Shown here: positions 1 through 9,012 of the stretch, one piece after another
Layout of the letters: the number at the start of each line of letters is the position of its first letter
Numbering within the stretch: position 1 is the first letter of the stretch
Assembly (NCBI GenBank): GCA_964393605.1
Contig: CAYMUL010000005.1
Location: 62,001 to 126,000, forward strand
Length of the DNA: 64,000 bases
From: CAYMUL01 sp964393605
GTDB lineage: Bacteria > Bacteroidota > Ignavibacteria > Ignavibacteriales > Ignavibacteriaceae
Direction of reading: 5' to 3'
Notes under the pieces: model-generated
Seen by the model: only the letters and a program-made list of their open reading frames with translations
The model's database searches: none
Told to the model about the DNA's origin: nothing
Program-made: the position numbers and the translations under genes

Positions 1-1436
1 CTGATTCCCGAAACGGAAGTGAACACATTTCCGTTTTGACCGTTTGTCGTAATTTTGATATAAACCGGTTTCGCAACATCGACTGTATCAACTTTATCTC
101 TCACGTTGAAAGAAAATTTTGTGTATGCTTTGCTTTGTGTATCGGGCATTGTAAGATTAACATCGCCGCGCGTTTCGACATCCTCCCCTTCAACCTCAAC
201 CGTAATTGTTGTTCCGCCGACAAGCGGGTTTCCGTTTTGATCTTTCACTTCATATTGAAATGTTTGAGATGAACCATTTGGAATATCAAATCCTGAAGAA
301 GGCGAAATGGAAATTTGCGCGACACCGGAAAATAACACAATCGTTTCGCGGCTGATTGCCTGTCCTGTTTCATCCGCTGTAGTTGCGGTAATTGTTCCGA
401 AACCAACACCGAGTGTCGGATGCGCGGGGCGTGGTTCATTGGAGAAGAGTGTTGCGCTTGCGGCACCGTTCTGATCTGTCTTTGCCGAGCCGGTGATTAT
501 TCCGCCCGAAGTTGTAAAATAAACAGTTGTACCGGGACGTACAGGATTGCCATACTTATCGCCGATATACGCCGTAATTTGATTTGTTAAACCAAGAATA
601 TTGTATCCCGCAAAATTCAATAACGCGGGACCGAGCCCAAAGTGTGTCAAATCAGGAAGTCCGCCGTGAATGGCAACGCTAATCGGTAAAGAAGAAATTT
701 TTTTCGAGCCGAGATCAATCTCCGCCTTTATTTGTACTACTCCCGCGATGGTTCCGCTTGTAAGATACACATTCGCTTTCCCCTCCGAGTTGGTTGTAAC
801 GAAAGTCGGGCTAAGAAATTCTCCGCCGGCGGGTTGGGCAAGAAAAGAAAATTTTACAAGTACGGCATTTGATGTGTTAATGGGGTTGCCAAGGGAATCG
901 CTCGCTTGAAATGTTAAGCGCACTGTTTCGGGTGAACCACTTTCTTTCACTCCGATTGAATTTAACGATTGCTCTGCTAAATAGATTGTTGCAACAGGTC
1001 CGCTCGTTGAGGTTGATGTAGTAGTAGGAATTAATTTTATACCGGTTACGTTATTCGTACTTCCGATTGCGGCAAAGATTAATGTTGTATCTGTTTTGTA
1101 ATTTGATTTTGAAACGATGATTGTAACCGTTCTCCCTGTATCGAGTGTAATTCCGGTTGTGAATTTTCCATCCGAGTCGGTTTTTGTAACGACCTGCCCG
1201 ACTTGATATTCAATACGAACTGAGGCACTATCAATCGGTAGAGCTGTGGAGTTATCGGTAACTTCGCCGCTAATGACAACATTGCCGGTCGTACCTCCGC
1301 CGCCGCCTCCTGTGTCATCGATGAATTTCGGATCTGTCGGAGGATTGCAACTTGAAATAATCATCGAGATAATTAAAAGTGAAAGCGTTCCGAGAATCGG
1401 ATATTTTATTGATAAGTAATGATCATAATTGAGCAT
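1..1436 (-). CDS. Secreted Ig-like (Big_1/invasin-type) repeat lipoprotein, C-terminus beyond window
   Basis: The frame stays open from an ATG at 1436 to the left edge, so only the N-terminal ~478 residues are seen. The protein starts MLNYDHYLSIKYP, has a hydrophobic stretch, and ends its signal at a lipobox ISSC (about residue 35), followed by a Gly-rich linker (DDTGGGGGG). Next comes a carboxypeptidase-regulatory-like beta-sandwich (VISGEVTDNSTALPIDSASV). Three or more repeats of bacterial Ig-like type follow, with phrases such as DSLGNPINTSNAVLVKF, DKYGNPVRPGTTVYF and DQNGNPLVGGTTITV, each paired with a 'T-x-x-x-G-x-A' strand. The family is typical of extracellular structural or adhesive proteins. 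No catalytic motif is visible. Function beyond surface display is inference. Confidence 0.8.
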   Translation of the reverse strand, partial: MLNYDHYLSIKYPILGTLSLLIISMIISSCNPPTDPKFIDDTGGGGGGTTGNVVISGEVTDNSTALPIDSASVRIEYQVGQVVTKTDSDGKFTTGITLDTGRTVTIIVSKSNYKTDTTLIFAAIGSTNNVTGIKLIPTTTSTSTSGPVATIYLAEQSLNSIGVKESGSPETVRLTFQASDSLGNPINTSNAVLVKFSFLAQPAGGEFLSPTFVTTNSEGKANVYLTSGTIAGVVQIKAEIDLGSKKISSLPISVAIHGGLPDLTHFGLGPALLNFAGYNILGLTNQITAYIGDKYGNPVRPGTTVYFTTSGGIITGSAKTDQNGAASATLFSNEPRPAHPTLGVGFGTITATTADETGQAISRETIVLFSGVAQISISPSSGFDIPNGSSQTFQYEVKDQNGNPLVGGTTITVEVEGEDVETRGDVNLTMPDTQSKAYTKFSFNVRDKVDTVDVAKPVYIKITTNGQNGNVFTSVSGI

Positions 1437-1469
1437 TCATGTTCCAAATCTTTTTTGAAAAATTCTCAA

Positions 1470-1506
1470 ATAAAAAATATGAAGATTATTGTTAAAAAAC
1501 ATCTTC
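1470..1506 (-). terminator. Weak rho-independent terminator after the VanX-like gene
   Basis: Six-base arms GAAGAT (1481-1486) and ATCTTC (1501-1506) are followed, reading the minus strand, by a T-rich tract (TATTTTTTATTT). It sits 21 bases downstream of the dipeptidase stop codon. The stem is short and the loop is AT-rich, so the call is tentative. Confidence 0.35.
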
Positions 1507-1526
1507 TTGTTAAGAATATATTTTCC

Positions 1527-2219
1527 TCAATCCAATTCTTCGAACGGAATATCGAGTAGTTCGAAATTCTTCCATCCTTTAAAATCATAATGCCACCATT
1601 CGGAAGTAATTGATTCAAACCCATATTTCTCCATTAAAGTTTTCAAAGTTTTTCTGTTGCTCAAAATATTTTCGGGAAGATCCATAAATGCGTGATGAGA
1701 TCTGATTGTAAAGTCGTCGTACGGTGTCGGCATTTCAAGTTCTTCACCGGTTATTAAATTGATAAGAGTAAGATCAACTGCACAGCCGCGATTGTGCCGC
1801 GAACCTTTTTTCGGATCGGCGGCGTAACGATCATCTTTTACATTTTCCCAAAGAATTTCTGTAATTGCGTAAGGGCGATAGGCATCAAAAATTTTCAACG
1901 CCAAACCTTTTTCCTTCAGTTCGTTTTGAATTTTTAACAGGGCTTTTGCCGCCGGTAGCCGCATGAATGTTCGCGCGGATTGATATAAAACTTTTCCCGT
2001 AAAATTATTTTTGGTTGCGTAGCGTACGTCGATTTTAATCCCTGGAATAAATTTTTCCAGATCGACAAGCAATTTATTTGAATCGGTTTGAGCTATCACA
2101 TTATAAAGTTCAACTCTATTTACAACTTCAAGTCCATATTTGTTTTTAGGAATTGTCTGAGAAGAAGATTCGACGCAAACAAAACTTATAGCGAGGAAAA
2201 AATAAAATAATTTTTTCAT
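1527..2219 (-). CDS. D-alanyl-D-alanine dipeptidase, VanX/DdpX family (peptidase M15D)
   Basis: The 230-aa protein has an N-terminal signal peptide (residues 1-20, ending VESSSQ), so it should act in the periplasm. The M15D zinc site is complete: SRHNRGCAVD at 140-149 supplies His142 and Asp149, and EWWH at 207-210 supplies Glu207 (catalytic base) and His210. An FDAYRP motif at 111-116 provides the family arginine. Known family members split D-Ala-D-Ala. Its ATG overlaps the stop of the upstream M14 peptidase gene (ATGA-type, 2216-2219), which suggests translational coupling and a shared role in peptide or peptidoglycan-fragment breakdown. No VanR/S/H/A-like genes are nearby, so recycling is more likely than glycopeptide resistance. 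Confidence 0.88.
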   Translation of the reverse strand: MKKLFYFFLAISFVCVESSSQTIPKNKYGLEVVNRVELYNVIAQTDSNKLLVDLEKFIPGIKIDVRYATKNNFTGKVLYQSARTFMRLPAAKALLKIQNELKEKGLALKIFDAYRPYAITEILWENVKDDRYAADPKKGSRHNRGCAVDLTLINLITGEELEMPTPYDDFTIRSHHAFMDLPENILSNRKTLKTLMEKYGFESITSEWWHYDFKGWKNFELLDIPFEELD

Positions 2220-3976
2220 TTTACTTCCACCCGCATAATTGGATAAACATTTAAACTCTTATCAAAATACGGTGAGCGTTGATAAAAAAAGTTAAGACGC
2301 TGATAACTACTCTTCCGAAATTTTTCATCGGTTTGAAGTTTCTCTTCAAATTCTTTTTTCAACTGCGGATCTTCGGCGAGCATCTCCGCCGCAATTTTTT
2401 CCATTACATAAAATTCAAAATATTCTTTCTGCTCAAATATTTGATTCATAAATCCCCACTGTAAATATGAGTCGGGTCCCTTTGGTTCAAGAGCGTTTGC
2501 AATCACCCGCGCAGTTCGTTGATTCATACTTACGCGATAAGTCTCGGCAGGAATTTCTTGTTCACTTTTGATTTCTTTCAATTCAAAAGATTGTACATTT
2601 TGTCTTCCTTCATAAGATGAGGCATTCAATTTCACTTTTTCAAATTTGTATTGAGTAACGTGCATCTTCTTCGGAGTTTTAAGTTCTTCATATTTTACAC
2701 CGTGAAGTTTCAGTCGTTCGATAATGAAAGTATATTCCTTCGGGATCAGATACGCTTCGGGCAAAGTTACTTTTTCTCCGATTTCCGGTTGATTGTAAAA
2801 TGGAATGTTGAATTCAACTTTTTCATTTGTGTAAGTTGTTCGCACCGCGCCGCTGATTTCACTCGTATCCATAATTTCCTTAAATCCTTGGAAGAGATAA
2901 TTTTCAAACTTATCGTTCGGTTTAAAACTCAACGGAAGAAAATAATTTTTATCTTTAAATAAATTAGAAGAACGTTCATCGGCATCGGCATTAAGTTTTT
3001 TTAGATTTATTTTTTTGTCGCTAATAAAATTTAATGATGCTTCAATTCCGTACAATGTAGCGAACACCCGCTCTTTATAGGGCTTTAACATGTGTGTCTC
3101 GACGAGAAGAGCAATCCTATTTTGCAAAGCCATGTAACCTGTAGAAAATCTTGGTTGAGCCGCCCAGTCAAGCATTCCGCTTTGCGGACCATCGCCGCGG
3201 AAATAAATATAGGGCGCAACGAGAAATCCACGCTCTTCGATGTATGTTGTAAGATATGGAATAAAATTATTTTTGACGATTGCGCCAAGCTGTTCATCGA
3301 TGTTTGAAAATTTTTCGAGTCCGTGTGAAAAAGTATATTGATAATCCGCGCCGTTTGTTGTGTGATTATCAATGAAGAAATCGGGAGTCCAATCAGAAAG
3401 AAATTTTAACATCGCTTTCATTTCGGGTGCATCAGCTTTCATCCAATCTCTGTTAAGATTAAAATTTTGTGCAGTAACGCGCCAGCCCATTTCTGTCGGT
3501 CCGTTTTGGTTTATTCTATTGTAAGGCGATTTGCGCTCATGCCCGTCAACACTGAAGATCGGCACGATCATCATAATAGCTTTATCGAGATAATCTTTCT
3601 TCTCCTTTGTAATTAATATTTCGCGAAGCAAAATCATTGAAGCATCTTTTCCTTCAATTTCGCCGGAGTGAATTCCATTCAGCACGAATAAAATAGGGAG
3701 TGAACTTTTCTTTGCTTCATCTGCCGTAAAGAATTTTTCTTTTGAAACAATCAGACAAAATAAATTTCTTCCTTGCGGCGATACGCCAAAGTCAATAAGT
3801 TTTGCAAACTCCGAAGAATCATCAATCTGTTTGAAATAATCAATTGTTTCATCGTAATCGGAAGTTTGTAAAAAATTCGAACTCTCGAATTTTGTAATCC
3901 ATTTCTTGTCTAAAATTTGTGAATAAGAAATAACAGATACAAATAGCAGTGTGAGAAAAGTTTTTTTGTTGAGCAT
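2216..3976 (-). CDS. Secreted M14 family zinc carboxypeptidase
   Basis: The 586-aa protein has a signal peptide (1-20, MLNKKTFLTLLFVSVISYSQ). The carboxypeptidase A-type zinc ligands are visible as HSGE at 103-106 (His103, Glu106) and a later His in DNHTTNG. The NLNRDW motif supplies the substrate-binding Arg, and a Glu in ALLVETHMLKPYK fits the catalytic glutamate. A C-terminal extension of about 250 residues has no motif I recognise. Overlap with the downstream VanX-like gene indicates one transcript. It probably trims peptides in the periplasm or outside the cell; the substrate is not evident. Confidence 0.88.
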   Translation of the reverse strand: MLNKKTFLTLLFVSVISYSQILDKKWITKFESSNFLQTSDYDETIDYFKQIDDSSEFAKLIDFGVSPQGRNLFCLIVSKEKFFTADEAKKSSLPILFVLNGIHSGEIEGKDASMILLREILITKEKKDYLDKAIMMIVPIFSVDGHERKSPYNRINQNGPTEMGWRVTAQNFNLNRDWMKADAPEMKAMLKFLSDWTPDFFIDNHTTNGADYQYTFSHGLEKFSNIDEQLGAIVKNNFIPYLTTYIEERGFLVAPYIYFRGDGPQSGMLDWAAQPRFSTGYMALQNRIALLVETHMLKPYKERVFATLYGIEASLNFISDKKINLKKLNADADERSSNLFKDKNYFLPLSFKPNDKFENYLFQGFKEIMDTSEISGAVRTTYTNEKVEFNIPFYNQPEIGEKVTLPEAYLIPKEYTFIIERLKLHGVKYEELKTPKKMHVTQYKFEKVKLNASSYEGRQNVQSFELKEIKSEQEIPAETYRVSMNQRTARVIANALEPKGPDSYLQWGFMNQIFEQKEYFEFYVMEKIAAEMLAEDPQLKKEFEEKLQTDEKFRKSSYQRLNFFYQRSPYFDKSLNVYPIMRVEVK

Positions 3977-4070
3977 AGTTTCCGTGTTGATTTAAATCTC
4001 TTGATTTGATGTAAATAAAATATAACTTACTTACAAATATTATATTAATTATGTTTAAAGAAAAAATCTA

Positions 4071-4430
4071 ATGTTCACAGTACAAGATAAAAGTTTATAC
4101 TTACGAGGGTTGCTCGTAGTGGCAAGGCAGGACAACAAACTCCACATCAAGGAAAAAGAATACATCAGAAAGATTGCGCAAGAACTCGGTTTCAGTAAAG
4201 ATTTTTATGAAGAAACTTTGCGCGACTTGCTTTCGAATAAATATATCTCCCTCGAACCGATAAAATTTTCTTCAAAATCAATCGCAGAAAAATTTTTGGA
4301 AGATGGATTGAAACTCGCTCGCGCAGATAGAGAACTTCACGGCGAAGAAATCAAATGGCTTTCAAAAGTTGCAGAAGTGAATGGAATTCCGGAGTTGCTG
4401 CAATCATTAAAAGCAGATGTACTCGAATAA
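4071..4430 (+). CDS. TerB-like helical domain protein
   Basis: The 119-aa protein is all-helical and soluble, with no signal peptide. It has the layout of TerB/DjlA-N-like domains: an early Leu-rich helix followed by VARQDNKLHIKEKEYIRKI, and a second half-repeat, KLARADRELHGEEIKWL, with the acidic D-x-x-L/I-H-x-x-E pattern repeated. TerB-like domains bind metal through such acidic residues, and some act in stress or membrane-associated complexes. The function here is not known. The 3' end overlaps the macro-domain gene by 14 bases, so the two are probably co-translated. Confidence 0.6.
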   Translation: MFTVQDKSLYLRGLLVVARQDNKLHIKEKEYIRKIAQELGFSKDFYEETLRDLLSNKYISLEPIKFSSKSIAEKFLEDGLKLARADRELHGEEIKWLSKVAEVNGIPELLQSLKADVLE

Positions 4431-4956
4431 ATTATTCGAAAAAATTGAAGTAATAATTTGCGACATAACTAAACTGCACGTCGATGCTATTGTCAATGCG
4501 GCGAACACAACATTGCTCGGCGGCGGCGGTGTTGACGGTGCTATTCATCGCGCCGCGGGAAGTGAGTTGCTTGCAGAATGTCGAACTCTTAATGGGTGCA
4601 AAACGGGAGAAGCTAAAATCACAAATGGTTATAAACTTCCAGCAAAATTTATTATCCACACTGTGGGACCCATTTGGCGTGGCGGTGTTTTTCATGAAGC
4701 TGAATTATTGGAATCGTGTTATAAAAATTCTTTACAACTCGCGGTGAAAAATAATTTCGTTACAATTGCATTTCCTGCGATCAGTACAGGCGTTTATGGT
4801 TATCCTTTAAAAGAAGCAACTTCAATCGCAGTGAATACAGTTTTAAATTTTTTGGAAGAAGATGATTCAATCTCAAAAGTGATTTTTTCTTGCTTCGATA
4901 AAAATACTTTTGATGTGTATGAATCCGAGATAAAATCTATCGCAAAAAAAGAATAG
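4417..4956 (+). CDS. Macro domain protein, YmdB-like (O-acetyl-ADP-ribose deacetylase family)
   Basis: The 179-aa single-domain protein has the hallmark ADP-ribose-binding segments: DAIVNAANTTLLGGGGVDGA (about 23-42, with the catalytic-type Asn and Asp and the Gly-rich loop) and the phosphate-binding loop PAISTGVYGYP near residue 120-130. Bacterial MacroD-type members hydrolyse O-acetyl-ADP-ribose or remove ADP-ribose from proteins. The ATG at 4417 lies inside the TerB-like gene. The end overlaps the convergent EamA gene by 20 bases. No ADP-ribosyltransferase is visible nearby, so the substrate is open. Confidence 0.9.
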   Translation: MYSNKLFEKIEVIICDITKLHVDAIVNAANTTLLGGGGVDGAIHRAAGSELLAECRTLNGCKTGEAKITNGYKLPAKFIIHTVGPIWRGGVFHEAELLESCYKNSLQLAVKNNFVTIAFPAISTGVYGYPLKEATSIAVNTVLNFLEEDDSISKVIFSCFDKNTFDVYESEIKSIAKKE

Positions 4957-5824
4957 CCACACCGGCAACTGCAATAACCGCTCCCAAAATTCCGCTGAGA
5001 GGAATTTTTTCTTTATAAATAATTTTTAATAAAGGTAACATCAACACTGGCACGGTTGACATGAGTGTTGCCGCAATTCCCGTTTTTGTGTGAGAGATTG
5101 CAATCAAACTTAATGTTATTCCAAGATAAGGACCCAACACGCTTCCGCTTAACGTTAGAAGCAAAGCGTTCTTTTTCCCTTCATAAACTTTAAATGGATT
5201 TTTATATTTTTTGAAAACAACCATAAGCGGAATCAAAATTAAAATTGATGTGGAGATTCGTAAAAAAGTTGCGAACATCGGATGAATTTCAGCTTGATTA
5301 AATGCGGCTTTCGCAAAGATCAATCCGAGTGCTTGCCCCAACGCGCCGAAGAAGCCGTAGAGCAATCCTAATTTATTCAAATCTTTGAAGCGTAATTTTT
5401 TTTCTTTTCTTTCGAGAACTACAATAGCAATTCCGAAAAGTGTGATCATCATTCCAACAATTCCCCAAAACGAAAGAGTTTCTCCCAAAAAGAAATAGCC
5501 GGAGATTGCAGTCAGTCCGGGCGCAACAGCCATAATCAACATGCTGACGCGCGCGCCGATTATTTGGAATGCTTTGAAAAGAAATCCATCTCCAAAAACT
5601 AAACCGATAAAACCACTGACGAGAAGAAGAATGAAAGGATCAAATGCGATATGTGTGGAGATGCCTGCAAGCGGAATTGTTATTGCAAGCAATATTGCGG
5701 CGATGATTAATCGATTAATATTTAACTGCACGGAACCGATTCGATGAGTTGCCTCAGTAAAAACAATTGAACTGCCAGACCACAGCAATGCAGTCAACAA
5801 TGATGCAATTTCTCCGATGAGCAT
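4937..5824 (-). CDS. EamA (DMT superfamily) transporter
   Basis: The 295-aa protein has about ten hydrophobic helices arranged as two EamA repeats (residues about 1-136 and 150-295). The first repeat starts MLIGEIASLLTALLWSGSS and the second LGLLYGFFGALGQALGLIFAK. Charged loops such as VLERKEKKLRFKD separate the halves. EamA proteins move metabolites or amino acids across the inner membrane; the substrate cannot be read from sequence. It lies downstream of the eno terminator and is convergent with the macro-domain gene. Confidence 0.88.
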   Translation of the reverse strand: MLIGEIASLLTALLWSGSSIVFTEATHRIGSVQLNINRLIIAAILLAITIPLAGISTHIAFDPFILLLVSGFIGLVFGDGFLFKAFQIIGARVSMLIMAVAPGLTAISGYFFLGETLSFWGIVGMMITLFGIAIVVLERKEKKLRFKDLNKLGLLYGFFGALGQALGLIFAKAAFNQAEIHPMFATFLRISTSILILIPLMVVFKKYKNPFKVYEGKKNALLLTLSGSVLGPYLGITLSLIAISHTKTGIAATLMSTVPVLMLPLLKIIYKEKIPLSGILGAVIAVAGVAILFLR

Positions 5825-5841
5825 AATTTTTTTTACAACTT

Positions 5842-5896
5842 AAAATGAAAAAGTCTGATACGATTCATTCAAATTGAATAACGCGCATCAGACTTT
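5842..5896 (-). terminator. Terminator after eno
   Basis: Perfect 10-base arms AAAGTCTGAT (5850-5859) and ATCAGACTTT (5887-5896) enclose a loop with a second small hairpin (ATTCAAATTGAAT). On the minus strand the stem is followed by TTTCATTTTAAG. It begins 14 bases after the eno stop codon. Confidence 0.65.
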
Positions 5897-5909
5897 GTGT
5901 GTGAATAAT

Positions 5910-7202
5910 TTATGAATTATAATTCAATGCATCGAGACCGAGGAAAAGCGCATCACTGCCCAGCGCTTCTTCGATTCGCAGCAATTGATTGTATTTTGCA
6001 ATGCGATCAGTTCTGCTTGCAGAACCAGTTTTGATTTGCCCAACATTTGTTGCAACTGCAATATCGGCAATTGTAGTGTCTTCGGTTTCGCCCGAGCGAT
6101 GACTGATAACAGAAGTGTAACCGGCTTTCATCGCCATTTCAATCGCATCGAGTGTTTCGGTCAACGTTCCGATTTGATTTACTTTTATAAGAATTGAATT
6201 CGCGACACCCTTCTCAATTCCCGTTTCCAATCGAGAAGTATTGGTAACGAAAATGTCATCACCAACAAGTTGAATTTTTTCACCGAGTTTTTCAGTCATT
6301 AATTGCCAGCCGTCCCAATCATCCTCCGCTAAACCATCTTCAAGAGATACGATTGGATATTTGTTCACCCAACTTGCCCAGTAATCAATCATCTTTTCAG
6401 AAGTGATTTCTGATTTATCGGATTTGAAAAATTGATAAACATTTTTTTCTTTGATGAACATTTCACTTGTTGCTGGATCGAGTGCTATTGAAATATCTAC
6501 ACCCGGTTTATATCCCGCCTTCTCAATTGCTTGAAGAATAACTTCAACTGCTTCTTCATTAGATTTCAAACTTGGAGCAAAACCGCCTTCATCGCCAACG
6601 GCAGTATTGTAACCTTTTTTCTTTAACACAGATTTTAGCGAATGAAAAGTTTCCGAGCCCATTCTCAGTGCTTCCGAAAAAGAAACTGCGCCGACGGGCA
6701 TAATCATAAATTCCTGGAAGTCGACATTATTATCTGCATGGCTTCCGCCGTTGATAATATTCATCATCGGTACAGGAAGAATTTTTGCATTCACTCCCCC
6801 GATGTAACGATAAAGAGGAAGACCGAGTGCCTCAGCGGCGGCTTTAGCGGTTGCAAGTGATACTCCGAGAATTGCATTCGCGCCAAGTTTGGATTTGTTC
6901 GGAGAGCCGTCGAGTTCAATCATAAAATTATCGATGCCGGTTTGGTCAAGTGCATCGAAATCAATTAATTCTTCGGCGAGAATGTTATTAACATTTTGCA
7001 CCGCCTTTAAAACGCCTTTTCCCATGTAGCGCGATTTGTCATCGTCGCGAAGTTCGGTAGCTTCATGTTCGCCGGTTGAAGCACCGCTTGGAACAGCCGC
7101 TCTGCCAACTACGCCACATTCTAATTCTACTTCGGCTTCAAGAGTCGGGTTGCCTCTCGAGTCCATTATTTCTCTTGCTCTGATATCTATTATTGTCGTC
7201 AT
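5910..7202 (-). CDS. eno: Enolase (phosphopyruvate hydratase)
   Basis: This 430-aa enzyme interconverts 2-phosphoglycerate and phosphoenolpyruvate in glycolysis. It starts MTTIIDIRAREIMDSRGNPT, the usual enolase N-terminus, and carries SGASTGEHEA, the SHRSGETEDT signature near the C-terminus, metal-ligand segments IALDPA, SLEDGL and LVGDDIFVTN, and the catalytic Lys in ILIKVNQIGT. An upstream in-frame TTG at 7214 is possible, but the ATG at 7202 fits the family and follows a GGAG ribosome binding site by eight bases. It is the last gene of the envelope cluster, 165 bases after lpxD, and has its own terminator. Confidence 0.97.
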   Translation of the reverse strand: MTTIIDIRAREIMDSRGNPTLEAEVELECGVVGRAAVPSGASTGEHEATELRDDDKSRYMGKGVLKAVQNVNNILAEELIDFDALDQTGIDNFMIELDGSPNKSKLGANAILGVSLATAKAAAEALGLPLYRYIGGVNAKILPVPMMNIINGGSHADNNVDFQEFMIMPVGAVSFSEALRMGSETFHSLKSVLKKKGYNTAVGDEGGFAPSLKSNEEAVEVILQAIEKAGYKPGVDISIALDPATSEMFIKEKNVYQFFKSDKSEITSEKMIDYWASWVNKYPIVSLEDGLAEDDWDGWQLMTEKLGEKIQLVGDDIFVTNTSRLETGIEKGVANSILIKVNQIGTLTETLDAIEMAMKAGYTSVISHRSGETEDTTIADIAVATNVGQIKTGSASRTDRIAKYNQLLRIEEALGSDALFLGLDALNYNS

Positions 7203-7367
7203 GTTAATCTCCAAATAAAATTTGATTTTGATTTATTCAAAAATAAAGAAAAGAATCGAGAAGATTCTCTTTCATTTTCAAAAGGATTGATAATTGTCAA
7301 ATAGAATTTTTAGTTAGGATGAAGTTGAAACACACATTCGGAAGTTGCGGTGTAAATTAAGAATTAC

Positions 7368-8408
7368 TTACGAAGAAATTTTTTTCTGCATCTCTTCTAA
7401 TTTTTTTTCCAATTCTTTAATTCTTTCCGCGTACGAAGCAAGATTACGCAGATGCCCTTCAATCCGTAATGCTTCTCTTCTATCTTTTGCAGGATAACCG
7501 AAATAAGTTCCGGCTTTTGTTATAGTTTTTGAAACCCCCGACTGAGCGGCAATAATTACATCATCTGCAATTTGAATATGACCTGCAACGCCAACTTGTC
7601 CCGCAAAAACACACCTGTTGCCTATGGTTGCACTACCGGAAAATCCGGTTTGTCCCGATACTGCCGTATCTTCGCCGATAACAACATTGTGGGCAATCTG
7701 CACAAGGTTATCAATCTTCACTCCTCTTTTAATAATTGTAGAACCGAGAGCTGCGCGATCAATACTAACATTGCTTCCGATCTCAACATCATCTTCAATA
7801 ATTACATTTCCTATCTGCGGTACTTTAATGTATGACCGATTTTCTGCCGGCACATAACCGAAGCCATCTGAACCGATAACGGTACCTGAATGAATTATCA
7901 CATTGTTTCCGATGATACATTCTTCTCGCACGGAAACATTTGGAAAAATCAACGTGTTATTACCAACCGAAACATCATTCATTAAAACCGTGTTGTGATA
8001 AATTGTAACGTCGTCGCCAATCTTACAACGTTCACCGATGACAACATTCTTGCCGATGCCGACATTCTTTCCTAATGAAGCCGAAGGATGAATTTGAGCT
8101 GTCGCATCAATTTCAGTCAACTTAAAATTTGGAGAGAAGTATTTTATGAGGATTAAAAAAAATGCTCTGTTCGGATCTTTCACTTCGAGATAGTTAATGT
8201 CGCTTCGCGATTTGTTGAAGCCCGATTTTACAAAAATTGCCGTTGCTTTCGTATCAGCGAAAAATTTTTCATAAGTATCGAGATATAAAAAAGTTAAATC
8301 TCCATCTTTTGCTTCTTGAATTTTGGCTAAACCGGTTACTTCGCAATCTGCATTGCCAAATAATTCAGCACCTGTAATTTTAGCAACGTCGGAGAGTTTT
8401 AACTTCAT
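7368..8408 (-). CDS. lpxD: UDP-3-O-(3-hydroxyacyl)glucosamine N-acyltransferase LpxD
   Basis: The 346-aa protein has the N-terminal uridine-binding LpxD domain (1-~100), then a long left-handed beta-helix of hexapeptide repeats (about 105-310: IHPSASLGKNVGIGKNVVIG and so on). It ends in a coiled-coil tail (AERIKELEKKLEEMQKK). NLVQIAHNVVIG carries the catalytic histidine region. LpxD adds the second acyl chain in lipid A synthesis in the cytoplasm. Its ATG overlaps the ompH stop (8405-8408), so expression is coupled to outer-membrane chaperone production. Adjacency to bamA/ompH is the common arrangement in Gram-negative bacteria. Confidence 0.96.
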   Translation of the reverse strand: MKLKLSDVAKITGAELFGNADCEVTGLAKIQEAKDGDLTFLYLDTYEKFFADTKATAIFVKSGFNKSRSDINYLEVKDPNRAFFLILIKYFSPNFKLTEIDATAQIHPSASLGKNVGIGKNVVIGERCKIGDDVTIYHNTVLMNDVSVGNNTLIFPNVSVREECIIGNNVIIHSGTVIGSDGFGYVPAENRSYIKVPQIGNVIIEDDVEIGSNVSIDRAALGSTIIKRGVKIDNLVQIAHNVVIGEDTAVSGQTGFSGSATIGNRCVFAGQVGVAGHIQIADDVIIAAQSGVSKTITKAGTYFGYPAKDRREALRIEGHLRNLASYAERIKELEKKLEEMQKKISS

Positions 8409-8920
8409 TGCAATTTTAATTTTTCTAAAACCAGATTTGTAATATCATGTTCTTCTTTTGCGTAAAGCATGAACACGCCGCCGCTTCTATCAAAAACAAA
8501 ATCGAGTTCCAATTCCTCTGCAACGATTTTTATTACGCTAAAAACTTTATTTTGCACCGGCTTCATCAACTCATCCTGTTTAGTGAACAACTCCCCGTTC
8601 GTACCAAATTTTTTTTCTCTGAACTCAATTATTTTTTGTTCGAGTTTAACAAGTTCTGATTCGGTTTCTGAGCGGGTTTGATCGCTCATAATTAATTTTC
8701 TCTTCTCATAATCGTCATACTTAGTTTTCCATTCAGCTTCCATTGTGTTCAACTCGGTTTGCCATTCTTGAATCAGCGCATCGAGTTGTTGCCTTGCATC
8801 CTGAGCGTCGGGGAGTTTATCCATAATCGTATCGGAATCAACATAGCCGATTTTCAATTGCGCAAAAAGCGAAGAGGAAAAGAAAATTAAAGACAGTAAG
8901 AGAAATGATTTTGTTTTCAT
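8405..8920 (-). CDS. OmpH/Skp-family periplasmic chaperone (second copy)
   Basis: The 171-aa protein has a signal peptide (1-20, ending SSLFAQ), a short N-terminal strand KIGYVDSDTIMDKLPDA, a central charged coiled coil (about 45-125) and a C-terminal strand block (FVFDRSGGVFMLYAKEEHDIT). This is the Skp layout, in which a trimer's coiled coils grip unfolded outer-membrane proteins. It is a paralogue of the gene just upstream (9013-9537), sharing the VDSD/E-x-I opening and the VFD-x-[ST]-G ending. It overlaps lpxD by four bases. Confidence 0.9.
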   Translation of the reverse strand: MKTKSFLLLSLIFFSSSLFAQLKIGYVDSDTIMDKLPDAQDARQQLDALIQEWQTELNTMEAEWKTKYDDYEKRKLIMSDQTRSETESELVKLEQKIIEFREKKFGTNGELFTKQDELMKPVQNKVFSVIKIVAEELELDFVFDRSGGVFMLYAKEEHDITNLVLEKLKLQ

Positions 8921-8969
8921 GTATTCACCAATATTATTTCGTTTGAATTCTAAAAAGCAACAAATAATT

Positions 8970-9007
8970 GAAAAAAGAAAGCCATTCTTTCATGGAGAGA
9001 ATGGCTT
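8970..9007 (-). terminator. Terminator/attenuator between the two ompH genes
   Basis: Perfect 10-base arms AAGCCATTCT (8979-8988) and AGAATGGCTT (8998-9007) flank a 9-base loop. On the minus strand the stem is followed by TTCTTTTTTC. It starts six bases after the stop of the upstream ompH gene, so read-through to ompH2-lpxD is probably partial, or those genes have their own promoter. Confidence 0.7.
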
Positions 9008-9012
9008 AAAAA

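Noticed and set aside
670..1318. ORFs at 670-909 (+) and 1079-1318 (-)
   Set aside because: Both are shadows of the open frame 1-1436 (-), which encodes clear Ig-like repeats and a lipoprotein signal.
1527..2219. Vancomycin-resistance cluster around the VanX-like gene
   Set aside because: No VanH, VanA/B ligase or VanRS genes are adjacent. The partner is an M14 peptidase, so peptide recycling is more likely.
2279..3372. Several 60-100 codon ORFs over the M14 peptidase gene
   Set aside because: They are antisense or out-of-frame to a complete zinc-peptidase gene, with low-complexity Phe/Lys-rich products.
4432..4747. Two 87-codon ORFs over the macro-domain gene
   Set aside because: They lie in other frames of a gene with full family motifs and have no recognisable features.
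7203..7214. Enolase start at TTG 7214
   Set aside because: ATG 7202 matches the conserved enolase N-terminus, and the GGAG ribosome binding site lies between the two.
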